Under the pieces are notes generated by a model. That model worked only from the letters and a program-made list of their open reading frames with translations. It made no database searches and was not told the DNA's origin. Shown here piece after piece: positions 1 to 7,723 of a stretch of 59,232 bases of DNA. Source of the stretch: Bacteroides sp. Lineage in GTDB: Bacteria > Bacteroidota > Bacteroidia > Bacteroidales > Bacteroidaceae. A program made the translations under genes and the position numbers. Position 1 is the first letter of the stretch. The number at the start of each line of letters is the position of its first letter. The DNA lies in NCBI GenBank assembly GCA_019414725.1, contig DXLM01000009.1, forward strand, positions 1-59,232, read 5' to 3'.

Positions 1-53
1 AACAAACTTACAACTGAATCCTGTTTCCATTTACACAAAATTTTGGACAGTGT

Positions 54-83
54 CTCCTTCATGAAAACATGAAGGAGTTTTTT
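54..83 (+). terminator. Rho-independent terminator for an off-window plus-strand gene
   Basis: A perfect 10-bp stem (CTCCTTCATG, loop AAAA, CATGAAGGAG) is followed by six T on the plus strand. The T tract points to a plus-strand transcript entering from the left edge. The same hairpin lies just past the stop of the convergent gene ending at 93 and may serve both, but there is no good T tract on the minus strand beyond it. Confidence 0.75.
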
Positions 84-92
84 ATGAGGTAG

Positions 93-935
93 TTATTCTT
101 TTACGAGCCTTATACCGTCATCTTCCAATACTATCAGACGCTTTTTATATAAATCTCCGACAGCCTTCTTAAATGTCTTCTTGCTTACCCCGAACGTATT
201 ATATATCTGTTCGGCATCTGTCTTGTCATTTATCGGTGTATATCCGTCGTTATCTTTGATATACTGCAACAGAAGTTCTGCAAAATCATCGACCTTCTTC
301 ACTCCTCTTTTCTGAAGTTCCAGGTCTATTTTTCCATCTTCACGCACACGTTTCACATAAGCATGCAAACGCATTCCCGGCTCCAGCGGCTGGAAAATCT
401 CATTATGAAACAACATGCCCGAATATTTGTTATCTACAATAACCTTGAATCCCAAATCGGTTTTCTGCCATACAAGCACCTCAGCTTCATCACCCTGATT
501 ATACTCAGGACGTTCCTTCGACAGATAATGCTCTATCTTAGCCGATGCCACAATACGGTAACTTTCCTCATCCAGATGTACATGCACCAGATATCGTCCT
601 CCTTTCTGCATCTTGGCCTTCTGTTCACGGAACGGAACAAAAAGGTCCTTCATCAGTCCCCAATCCAGAAATGCACCATACTGGTTTACCCATGCTACTT
701 CCAGACAGGCAAATTCTCCTACTTGAACATAGGGCTCCAGCGTAGTAGCTACCAAGCGCTCATCCATATCAAGATAAATGAACACGTTCAGCACATCGCC
801 CGGTTTACATCCCTGAGGCACATAACGCTTGGGAAGCAATATTTCGCCATCTTCATCACCATTAAGGTACATGCCGAAATCAACTTCCTTAACAACTTCC
901 AACTGATTATATCTTCCTAACTGTATATGACTCAT
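93..935 (-). CDS. cvfB: CvfB/YitL-like S1 RNA-binding protein
   Basis: Predicted cytoplasmic RNA-binding protein of the CvfB family: successive S1-like beta-barrel modules fill roughly residues 1-210, and a C-terminal winged helix follows (about 215-280; the segment around FGVSKKTFKKAVGDLYKK is typical). Related proteins in Firmicutes affect virulence and RNA processing; the role in Bacteroidetes is not defined. The frame opens at 944, but the promoter -7 element at 955-962 would start transcription near 948, so the ATG at 935 (protein begins MSHIQLGRYN) is the better start. It appears monocistronic. Family assignment is good; molecular function is inferred. Confidence 0.85.
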   Translation of the reverse strand: MSHIQLGRYNQLEVVKEVDFGMYLNGDEDGEILLPKRYVPQGCKPGDVLNVFIYLDMDERLVATTLEPYVQVGEFACLEVAWVNQYGAFLDWGLMKDLFVPFREQKAKMQKGGRYLVHVHLDEESYRIVASAKIEHYLSKERPEYNQGDEAEVLVWQKTDLGFKVIVDNKYSGMLFHNEIFQPLEPGMRLHAYVKRVREDGKIDLELQKRGVKKVDDFAELLLQYIKDNDGYTPINDKTDAEQIYNTFGVSKKTFKKAVGDLYKKRLIVLEDDGIRLVKE

Positions 936-954
936 AACAATCACTTATTTCTGC

Positions 955-989
955 CAAAGATAGCACAAAAAACTTATATACCCGACAAA
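955..989 (-). promoter_or_regulatory. Promoter of the S1 protein gene
   Basis: On the minus strand TATCTTTG (955-962) matches the Bacteroidetes -7 element TAnnTTTG, and TTTG (986-989) lies 23 bases upstream as a -33 element. The rest of the 936-1187 gap is AT-rich; no clear promoter for the plus-strand gene at 1188 was found. Confidence 0.6.
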
Positions 990-1187
990 TGAGAGCTACA
1001 AAAGAAAGTCTGACAAACCTATTGACTACATTTGCTAAGTCTGAAAGTCATGAAATAAAGTTTTATGGTTATTTTTATCAGAAAATTTATTCCGCCTATA
1101 AGTGAAAAACATCATAAAATTGTTTTACTTAGCGGAACATTTTCAAACGAAAAACAACATATAGCATATCATTAAATTTTTTATTCT

Positions 1188-2057
1188 ATGAAACACTCAC
1201 TTTTCACTTTGGGAATCGTGGCAGCTTCACTTTCTGTCGCCACTCTTTCGTGCACAACTCAACAACAGCCTACAGAAGTTACTTGGGGAACATTCAACAT
1301 CCGTTATGATAATCCAGGCGACAGCCTGAACAACTGGCAATACCGGAAAGACAATGTAGCTCAATTCATCAAATCACAGGACATCGACATCGTTGGTATG
1401 CAAGAGGTTCTTCACAATCAGCTGGAGGATTTAAAATCACGCCTGCCAGAATATGCAGAAGTTGGTGTAGGACGTGAAGATGGAAAAACAAAGGGAGAAT
1501 ACTCACCTCTATTCTACAAGAAAGACCGCTTCGAAGTACTCGACAGTAACACTTTCTGGCTCTCACAATATCCGGACAGTGTAGGATTTATCGGATGGGA
1601 CGGAGCTTGCAGCCGCATTGCAACATGGGCAAAACTGAAGGACAAGAAAACCGGAAAGATCTTTATGGCAGTAAATACCCATTTCGACCATGTAGGAACG
1701 GAAGCCAGAAGAAAAGGAGCCCTGCTGATCATTGAAAAAATTAAAGAAATTGTGGGCGATCAGCCGGCTGTACTGACTGGAGATTTCAACGTAACAGACC
1801 AGTCGGAAGCTTATGAAACTATAACAACCAATGAGTTTGTACTGAAAGATGCGTATAAAGAAGCTGCACAACGCGAAGGAGTAGATTACACCTTCCACGA
1901 CTTCGGACGTATCCCTGCCGACTCTTGCGACAAGATTGACTTCATCTTTGTTACCCCACAGATCAAAGTTGAAAGCAGCTATATTCCTCAAGAAGCTGAA
2001 GAAGCCGGACAATTCTTGTCTGACCACAACCCTGAGGTAGTTCATCTGTCATTCTAA
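1188..2057 (+). CDS. Endonuclease/exonuclease/phosphatase-family lipoprotein
   Basis: A 289-residue member of the Mg-dependent endonuclease/exonuclease/phosphatase superfamily (DNase I/sphingomyelinase fold). The N-terminus is a lipoprotein signal with a lipobox ending in TLSC at about residue 22, so the enzyme is predicted to be a membrane-anchored exported protein. Visible active-site motifs in order are FNIRYD (~38), GMQEV (~70), NTHFDHVG (~164), TGDFNV (~198), IDFIF (~251) and SDHNPEV (~279). The substrate cannot be read from sequence: a phosphodiester or phosphomonoester such as a nucleic acid, phospholipid or inositol phosphate is possible. It is a single gene convergent with the lolD operon. 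Confidence 0.85.
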   Translation: MKHSLFTLGIVAASLSVATLSCTTQQQPTEVTWGTFNIRYDNPGDSLNNWQYRKDNVAQFIKSQDIDIVGMQEVLHNQLEDLKSRLPEYAEVGVGREDGKTKGEYSPLFYKKDRFEVLDSNTFWLSQYPDSVGFIGWDGACSRIATWAKLKDKKTGKIFMAVNTHFDHVGTEARRKGALLIIEKIKEIVGDQPAVLTGDFNVTDQSEAYETITTNEFVLKDAYKEAAQREGVDYTFHDFGRIPADSCDKIDFIFVTPQIKVESSYIPQEAEEAGQFLSDHNPEVVHLSF

Positions 2058-2065
2058 ATGGATTT

Positions 2066-2121
2066 TATAAAAAAGATTTGCATCAGAAAAGACTGTTCAA
2101 AGTCAATTCTGATGCAAATCT
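2066..2121 (-). terminator. Terminator of the antiporter-tcdA-lolD operon
   Basis: A perfect 15-bp inverted repeat (AGATTTGCATCAGAA at 2074-2088; complement at 2107-2121) encloses an 18-nt loop. On the minus strand it is followed by TTTTTTATAAAAT, so it ends the lolD operon; it probably also stops the convergent plus-strand gene. Confidence 0.75.
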
Positions 2122-2143
2122 GCATATGTAAAGATGTAGCTTG

Positions 2144-2794
2144 CTATTTTATCATTCCATCTACAATGTGAATTGTACGGTCAGTCTGCGCAGCCAGTTC
2201 CTCATCGTGGGTTACAATAACAAAAGTCTGTCCCAGTTTATCACGCAAATCGAAGAACAAGCGGTGAAGTTCAATCTTATTCTGTGTATCCAGACTGCCA
2301 GAAGGTTCATCTGCCAGTACGACAGAAGGATGATTTATCAGTGCACGCGCTACGGCAACACGCTGTTTTTCTCCTCCCGACAGTTCAGCCGGTTTGTGCG
2401 AGGCACGTTCGGCAAGTCCCAGAAAATCCAACATTTCACGGGCATTTTTCTTTGCCTCAGAAGCAGAAATTCCCTGAATTAAAGCAGGAATCATTACATT
2501 CTCCAATGCCGTAAATTCAGGCAACAGCTGATGAAACTGAAAAACGAATCCGATTTCCTTGTTTCTGAAAGCCGACAGTTCTTTCTCTTTCAGACGGTTT
2601 ACTTCCGTATCATTCAGCACTATCCTTCCGCTATCAGGTTTATCGAGCGTACCCATTATCTGAAGCAAGGTAGTCTTTCCTGCCCCGCTAGGTCCGACAA
2701 TACTTACTACTTCTCCTTTATTTATTATAAGGTCTATCCCTTTCAATACCTGCAGTGAACCAAAGCTCTTGGTTATTCCTTCCAACTGAATCAT
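2144..2794 (-). CDS. lolD: LolD-like ABC transporter ATP-binding protein
   Basis: A 216-residue ABC ATPase of the MacB/LolD class, which power lipoprotein release from the inner membrane or related export. Walker A (GPSGAGKTT, ~34-42), the signature LSGGEKQRVAVARAL (~137-151), Walker B (VVLADEPSGSLD, ~157-168) and the H-loop region (IVTHDEEL, ~193-200) are all present, and the length is normal. No permease gene is adjacent, so the membrane partner must be encoded elsewhere. It starts 4 bp after the tcdA stop, so it is the last gene of a three-gene operon. LolD is the likeliest subfamily, but FtsE- or MacB-like roles are not excluded. Confidence 0.85.
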   Translation of the reverse strand: MIQLEGITKSFGSLQVLKGIDLIINKGEVVSIVGPSGAGKTTLLQIMGTLDKPDSGRIVLNDTEVNRLKEKELSAFRNKEIGFVFQFHQLLPEFTALENVMIPALIQGISASEAKKNAREMLDFLGLAERASHKPAELSGGEKQRVAVARALINHPSVVLADEPSGSLDTQNKIELHRLFFDLRDKLGQTFVIVTHDEELAAQTDRTIHIVDGMIK

Positions 2795-2798
2795 CGTT

Positions 2799-3521
2799 CT
2801 ACAATTTTCGTATTACATATTCTGCCAGATAACAGCCAAATACGGCGGGCATATAGCTCACTGTTCCGGCTGTAGACTTTTTATTCTGTTCATCGTCTAC
2901 CAGTATAACAGCATTCGGATCTGCCTGTTCGGTACTGAACACTACCGGCAACTTACGTTTCATTCCCATTTTCTGCAAACGTTTACGCACTGCCTTACTC
3001 AGTCCGCAATGATAAGTTTCCCATAAGTCAGCAAAACGCACCTGCGTAATATCTCGTTTGGCTCCGGCCCCCATGCTGCTTACAATCTTAATACCACGCT
3101 GCAAGGCATGGTAAATAAGATAACACTTGGGAGCTACCGTATCAATTGCATCAACCACAAAGTCGAATTTGGCACTGTCAAGCAGTTCAGGTATTGCTTC
3201 ATCCTTCAGATACACTGGCAATACCGTAAGTTGAAGTTCCGGATTTATATCGAGAAAACGCTCTGCCAGAACCTCAGCCTTCTGTCTGCCTAGTGAAGAG
3301 TGTGTAGCAGGGAGCTGCCTGTTAATATTGCTGGGTTGTACTGTATCGGCATCTACAATAGTCATCCGGCCTACTCCAGCACGGCAAATCATTTCCGCTG
3401 CATAGGCTCCCACTCCTCCGAGTCCGACCACCAGTACATGTGCCTGTCTTAAACGGTCGGTCTTATCTTTTCCCAACAACAACTCGGTGCGTTGCTGCCA
3501 GGCCTTACTATCTTCGCTCAT
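2799..3521 (-). CDS. tcdA: tRNA threonylcarbamoyladenosine dehydratase TcdA
   Basis: A ThiF/MoeB/HesA-type E1-like enzyme of 240 residues. TcdA uses ATP to cyclise t6A at tRNA position 37 to ct6A. The Rossmann nucleotide-binding motif VVGLGGVGAYAAEMICRAG is at about 31-49, followed by the ATP-site residues D-x-D (VDADTV) and NINRQ (~65-69). It begins with a 4-bp ATGA overlap with the stop of the upstream antiporter gene, indicating translational coupling. The functional link with the antiporter is not obvious; neighbours probably share only expression. Confidence 0.9.
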   Translation of the reverse strand: MSEDSKAWQQRTELLLGKDKTDRLRQAHVLVVGLGGVGAYAAEMICRAGVGRMTIVDADTVQPSNINRQLPATHSSLGRQKAEVLAERFLDINPELQLTVLPVYLKDEAIPELLDSAKFDFVVDAIDTVAPKCYLIYHALQRGIKIVSSMGAGAKRDITQVRFADLWETYHCGLSKAVRKRLQKMGMKRKLPVVFSTEQADPNAVILVDDEQNKKSTAGTVSYMPAVFGCYLAEYVIRKL

Positions 3522-5662
3522 GAATTCTTTTTAAACCATTTATAGAACCAGTTGCCCACCTTATCATAATATTGTGTTTCAGCCCATCCGCGCGGATCGG
3601 AGAACGACAGACTTTCATTCGGATCACCCTTCTGTTCGGGATAAAGCAACATGATGCTGTTATTATTAAAATATTTAGATATCTGCATCGGCAATCGCTC
3701 AAAAGCTGAATCATATGAGATAGAGCCACGGCGTGCACTGATGATTACCAGCAAATGATCATAGTTCACCTGTCCGGTCAAAAGAAGCAAGTCATCCCAG
3801 TCCTCCAGCTCAGAATAAGCCACACGCGTATCCTTATGCTTTTTCTGTATATATCCACGTATATAACCCAATGTCTGGGGATGAGCATAGAAGTGTACCC
3901 TACATCCCAACCGGCTGCTCATACGACACATGTGAGTTATCCATTTCATAAATCCGTGTTCGAACTCAGCTTTCGGAGGTACAGCCACGATAATACGCCT
4001 CAACGTATTGACAGGAATCAGGAAGCGTGCTACCATCACTTGCAGATAAGTATTTTTCAGCAGATTTTCTGTCAGATTACCAAAGAAAGAATCGACGATA
4101 CTCATTTTACAATGCAGACCAATGATGATATTCGTCGCTTCGTATTCCTTCGCAGTATGCAAGATACCGGTAGTAATATTCAAGTCGAAACGCGATACGG
4201 TTTTCAGCCTTACGCTGGTCGAAGCCGCTATCTGTGCTGCACGTTCCAGACTGCGTTTGCCACGCATTTCCTGTTTTACCGAACCGTTATTATCGTTGAT
4301 TACGTTTAGAGCTACCAGATTATCCGGCTGCTTTTCGTCGCGTACCACCATAGCCAGACTCATCAGACTTTCCAGCGTTTCAGGATTTGCTACTGGAATC
4401 AGGAATTTTTCTTTTTCCTGAGCCTTCTCGTCACTCACTTCCGCATCGTCCATTGCAATACGTTTGGCCGCATGCTCTGTAATAAACGAACTAACCACAC
4501 AGGTCACCAGAATAAGTAAGATTGTTCCATTCAGTACATCTTCGTTCAACAGACGTTCTCCATTGGGAAGAATGATATTATATCCCACCAGTACGGCTGC
4601 CAGTGTAGCAGCTGCCTGTGCATTGCTCAAGCCGAACATCAGTTCACGCTCCAAAGCACGCATCTTATATATCTTCTGTGTAAGCCATGAAGCAATCCAT
4701 TTACCCAACAGTGCAACAATAATCATCACTACAGCTACCTTGACAGAATCTATATGACCGAACAAGACATTTACGTCGATCAACATTCCCACACCGATAA
4801 GGAAATAAGGAATAAACAAAGCGTTTCCTACAAACTCCAGATGACTCATCAGCGGAGAAACATGAGGTATCAGCCTGTTTAATACCAGACCGGCAAGAAA
4901 AGCACCCAAAATACCTTCCATTCCCACAAACTCCATCAGTCCGGCTCCGAGGAAAACCATTGCCATTACAAAGATATACTGCACTACATTGTCACTGTAA
5001 CGACGGAAGAACCACCGTCCGATACGAGGGAAAGCATACATAATGACTACGCTCAGCACAACAACTTTCAGCACCAGCCATATCCAGAACATTTCGGAAG
5101 TTTCACCCTTATACATACCTCCCACTACTGCCAGAACCAGCAATGTCAGTGTATCTGTCACAGCAGTACCTCCCACGGCAATGCTTACAGCCCGCTGACG
5201 GTTAATGCCATAGCGGATTACAATAGGATAAGCAATCAACGTATGCGACGCATACATACTGGCCAGCAAAACCGAAGTAGCCAGACTATAACCAAGCAGG
5301 TGAAGATTGGTCCATATACCTATTCCCAACGGAAAAATAAAAGCCAGCAGTCCCAGCACGGTAGCCTTTACACGAATGCTCTTAAAATCCTCCATGTTCA
5401 TTTCGAGTCCGGCAAGGAACATGATATAATAAAGTCCCACCTTGCCAAACAGCTCAAAACTGCTGTCACGTGCCAATATATTGAATCCATGCTCACCGAT
5501 AACGACTCCCGCCAGAATCATACCGATAATGTGAGGAATACGCAACCGTTCCAAAACAATGGGAGCGAACAATATAACAACCAGCACCAGGAAAAAAATC
5601 CACGTAGGGTCGGTGACAGGAAGATGAAAATCAAAGTTTACAAAATCGAGCACTTCTTTCAT
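3518..5662 (-). CDS. CPA2-type cation:proton antiporter with C-terminal Usp-like region
   Basis: An inner-membrane monovalent cation/H+ antiporter of 714 residues. About 12 hydrophobic segments occupy residues 18-400, including the conserved exchanger segments LRIPHIIGMILAGVVIGEHG and AVGGTAVTDTLTLLVLAVVGG. The soluble C-terminus (~430-714) resembles tandem universal-stress-protein domains, as in other Bacteroidetes antiporters of this class; no TrkA-N domain is evident. It is the first gene of the antiporter-tcdA-lolD operon, with a promoter at 5692-5699, divergent from asd. Ion specificity (Na+ or K+) cannot be decided from sequence. Confidence 0.85.
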   Translation of the reverse strand: MKEVLDFVNFDFHLPVTDPTWIFFLVLVVILFAPIVLERLRIPHIIGMILAGVVIGEHGFNILARDSSFELFGKVGLYYIMFLAGLEMNMEDFKSIRVKATVLGLLAFIFPLGIGIWTNLHLLGYSLATSVLLASMYASHTLIAYPIVIRYGINRQRAVSIAVGGTAVTDTLTLLVLAVVGGMYKGETSEMFWIWLVLKVVVLSVVIMYAFPRIGRWFFRRYSDNVVQYIFVMAMVFLGAGLMEFVGMEGILGAFLAGLVLNRLIPHVSPLMSHLEFVGNALFIPYFLIGVGMLIDVNVLFGHIDSVKVAVVMIIVALLGKWIASWLTQKIYKMRALERELMFGLSNAQAAATLAAVLVGYNIILPNGERLLNEDVLNGTILLILVTCVVSSFITEHAAKRIAMDDAEVSDEKAQEKEKFLIPVANPETLESLMSLAMVVRDEKQPDNLVALNVINDNNGSVKQEMRGKRSLERAAQIAASTSVRLKTVSRFDLNITTGILHTAKEYEATNIIIGLHCKMSIVDSFFGNLTENLLKNTYLQVMVARFLIPVNTLRRIIVAVPPKAEFEHGFMKWITHMCRMSSRLGCRVHFYAHPQTLGYIRGYIQKKHKDTRVAYSELEDWDDLLLLTGQVNYDHLLVIISARRGSISYDSAFERLPMQISKYFNNNSIMLLYPEQKGDPNESLSFSDPRGWAETQYYDKVGNWFYKWFKKNS

Positions 5663-5691
5663 AAATAGGCGTTACTATTTCATTTTAGAAA

Positions 5692-5699
5692 CAAAAATA
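5692..5699 (-). promoter_or_regulatory. Promoter -7 element of the antiporter operon
   Basis: TATTTTTG on the minus strand matches TAnnTTTG and lies 30 bases upstream of the antiporter start. No convincing -33 element was seen. Confidence 0.5.
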
Positions 5700-5742
5700 C
5701 AAAAAAACTTCCTATTTTCCGTATTAATAATTCAGAATGTTT

Positions 5743-5750
5743 TATTTTTG
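5743..5750 (+). promoter_or_regulatory. Promoter -7 element of asd
   Basis: TATTTTTG on the plus strand matches TAnnTTTG. It leaves a 5' leader of about 120 nt before asd; no riboswitch fold or leader peptide was recognised in that leader. Confidence 0.5.
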
Positions 5751-5879
5751 CAATCGGAAATATTGGCAGACGAAACACATCGTTTCAAAAACAAATAAGT
5801 TTCTTAACAAAGAGAAGATAAAACAGTCTGCACAGTAAGAAAATGTAAGTATTAACAGTTTAAGAATTTGTAAAAGAAA

Positions 5880-6887
5880 ATGAGAGTAGCTATTGTTGGT
5901 GCAAGCGGAGCAGTAGGACAGGAGTTCCTGCGTGTGCTTGATGAGAGAAATTTTCCGATAGACGAATTGTTATTATTCGGTTCTTCACGCAGTGCAGGAC
6001 GAAAATACACGTTCCGCGGAAAAGAAATCGAAGTGAAACTGCTGCAACACAATGATGACTTCAAAGGTGTTGATGTTGCCTTCACTTCTGCAGGAGCAGG
6101 TACTTCTAAGGAATTTGCCGAAACTATCACCAAATACGGCGCTGTAATGATAGACAACTCAAGTGCATTCCGTATGGATGCTGATATTCCTTTGGTAGTA
6201 CCCGAAGTAAATGCTGAAGACGCTTTAAACCGTCCGCGTGGTATTATCGCTAACCCGAACTGTACTACTATACAGATGGTGGTAGCATTGAAGGCTATCG
6301 AAAAACTGTCACATATCAAACGTGTACATGTTTCTACTTATCAGGCTGCCAGTGGAGCTGGTGCAGCTGCAATGGACGAACTCTACGAACAATACCGTCA
6401 GGTACTTGCCGGCGAACCTGTAACTGTTGAAAAGTTCGCTTACCAGCTTGCGTTCAACCTGATACCTCAAATCGACGTATTTACCGACAACGGTTATACT
6501 AAAGAGGAAATGAAAATGTTCAACGAAACACGTAAGATCATGCACTCTGACGTAAAAGTAAGCGCAACTTGTGTACGTGTTCCGGCTCTTCGTTCTCACT
6601 CAGAAAGCATCTGGGTAGAAACAGAACGTCCGGTTTCTGTAGAAGAAGCTCGTCAGGCTTTTGCTGAAGGAGAAGGTCTGGTACTGATGGATAATCCTGA
6701 AAAGAAAGAATATCCGATGCCGTTGTTCCTCGCAGGTAAAGATCCTGTATATGTAGGACGTATCCGTAAGGATCTTGCAGACGAAAACGGTCTGACATTC
6801 TGGATTGTTGGTGACCAGATAAAGAAGGGTGCTGCGCTGAATGCTGTACAGATTGCCGAATACTTGATTAAAGTAAAGAACATCTAA
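5880..6887 (+). CDS. asd: Aspartate-semialdehyde dehydrogenase
   Basis: Converts L-aspartyl-4-phosphate to L-aspartate semialdehyde with NADPH, the common step to lysine/diaminopimelate, methionine and threonine. The 335-residue protein has the NADP-binding motif VGASGAVGQEFLRVL near the N-terminus, the catalytic cysteine in NPNCTTIQM (~129-137), YQAASGAG (~157-164) and the substrate/catalytic basic residues around RVPALRSHSESIW (~223-235). Length is normal. It supplies the thrA-apgM-thrC operon about 13 kb away. It is monocistronic, with its own promoter and terminator. Confidence 0.96.
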   Translation: MRVAIVGASGAVGQEFLRVLDERNFPIDELLLFGSSRSAGRKYTFRGKEIEVKLLQHNDDFKGVDVAFTSAGAGTSKEFAETITKYGAVMIDNSSAFRMDADIPLVVPEVNAEDALNRPRGIIANPNCTTIQMVVALKAIEKLSHIKRVHVSTYQAASGAGAAAMDELYEQYRQVLAGEPVTVEKFAYQLAFNLIPQIDVFTDNGYTKEEMKMFNETRKIMHSDVKVSATCVRVPALRSHSESIWVETERPVSVEEARQAFAEGEGLVLMDNPEKKEYPMPLFLAGKDPVYVGRIRKDLADENGLTFWIVGDQIKKGAALNAVQIAEYLIKVKNI

Positions 6888-6912
6888 GAAACCAATTCCA
6901 TTCATTATACAC

Positions 6913-6976
6913 GAAGAGATAAAACATCTTCTGTCGCCATGTAACAGGGAAGATTGTTTTATCTCTTCTTTTTATT
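6913..6976 (+). terminator. asd terminator
   Basis: GAAGAGATAAAACA (6913-6926) pairs with TGTTTTATCTCTTC (6955-6968), with further CTTC/GAAG pairing inside, followed by a T-rich tract. An upstream in-frame ATG for ogt at 6954 lies inside this hairpin, which argues for the ogt start at 6993. Confidence 0.8.
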
Positions 6977-6992
6977 TTCTGCTTTTCTATCT

Positions 6993-7541
6993 ATGGAATA
7001 CACCAGCCATTATAATTCTCCACTCGGACAGATCACTTTAGCCAGTAACGGAACATGCCTCACCGGTTTATGGTTCGAAGGCCAAAAGTTTTTTGCACGT
7101 ACGCTGGCCAATTGCACTCAAGAAAAAGATCTTCCCGTTTTTCACCAAACATCCGAATGGCTGGATTGCTATTTCAGTGGAAAGAAACCTGACTTTACCC
7201 CTGCTCTCCAGCTGAATGACACACCCTTCCGAATTGCTGTATGGAAAATCCTGCAACAGATACCTTACGGAGAAGCAGTTACTTATAAAGATATTGCTCA
7301 AGAAATAGCACGACAGAAAGGTATTTCAAGCATGTCGGCACAAGCTATAGGAGGAGCAGTAGGACACAACCCTATCAGTATTATCATTCCTTGCCACCGT
7401 GTAATAGGAAGTAACGGTAACCTGACGGGATATGCAGGAGGGCTTGACCGGAAAATAAACTTACTAGCTCTTGAGGGTGCTGACATTGCAAAATACCTCA
7501 TATCCACAACTGATTTCATACACGTTAAAAAAACATGCTGA
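6993..7541 (+). CDS. ogt: Methylated-DNA--[protein]-cysteine S-methyltransferase
   Basis: Suicide repair protein that moves the alkyl group from O6-alkylguanine in DNA to its own cysteine. The active-site motif PCHRV is at about residues 132-136 in IIPCHRVIGSNGNLTGYAGG; the helix-turn-helix region (PYGEAVTYKDIAQEIARQKG) precedes it, and the N-terminal ribonuclease-like domain is present. The start at 6993 (protein begins MEYTSHYNSP, 182 residues) fits the family; an upstream ATG at 6954 would add 13 hydrophobic residues from within the asd terminator. The stop codon TGA at 7539-7541 lies inside the first unit of a 22-bp tandem repeat array, so the last residues (VKKTC) are encoded by the repeat. 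Confidence 0.93.
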   Translation: MEYTSHYNSPLGQITLASNGTCLTGLWFEGQKFFARTLANCTQEKDLPVFHQTSEWLDCYFSGKKPDFTPALQLNDTPFRIAVWKILQQIPYGEAVTYKDIAQEIARQKGISSMSAQAIGGAVGHNPISIIIPCHRVIGSNGNLTGYAGGLDRKINLLALEGADIAKYLISTTDFIHVKKTC

Positions 7542-7634
7542 TGTTTCTTCTAAAAGATGCTCATGTTTTCCCAAAAAGATGCTGATGTTTTACAGAACTT
7601 TTGCCCATATTTTTCAAAAACATGCTGATGTTTT
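7534..7634 (+). repeat. 22-bp-period tandem repeat array, five units
   Basis: Units begin at 7534, 7556, 7578, 7600 (degenerate, 21 bp) and 7621. The core is (C/G)ATGCTGATGTTTT followed by a short pyrimidine/purine spacer and AAAA. The core with its left flank (AAACATGCTGATGTTT) is itself a 6-bp inverted repeat with a GCTG loop. The array begins inside ogt's last codons. Related arrays lie at 42278-42330 and 44069-44112, and a single unit at 19583-19600. Confidence 0.85.
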
Positions 7635-7659
7635 CAGTACACCATACCTCTAAAAAGAG

Positions 7660-7693
7660 AACACCATCTTCTGCACATGCAAAAGATGGTGTT
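7660..7693. terminator. Bidirectional terminator between ogt and mrp
   Basis: AACACCATCTT (7660-7670) pairs with AAGATGGTGTT (7683-7693). T-rich sequence follows on both strands, so it can end both convergent transcripts. Confidence 0.75.
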
Positions 7694-7723
7694 TTCCTTT
7701 CAATATCTGTTATAAAGATATTC

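Noticed and set aside
1563..2045. Long antisense ORF within the phosphatase-family gene, and similar shadows elsewhere
   Set aside because: These lie opposite well-supported genes and lack recognisable domains; they are frame shadows.
5843..5848. Start-stop ATGTAA in the asd leader as a regulatory upstream ORF
   Set aside because: A six-base motif is expected by chance and no supporting hairpin or codon bias is present.
7534..7634. CRISPR array
   Set aside because: The units are direct tandem repeats of 22 bp with no unique spacers of normal length and no cas genes nearby.
7471..7653. 60-codon ORF across the end of ogt and the repeat array
   Set aside because: It exists only because the 22-bp repeat is open in that frame; its sequence is repeat translation.
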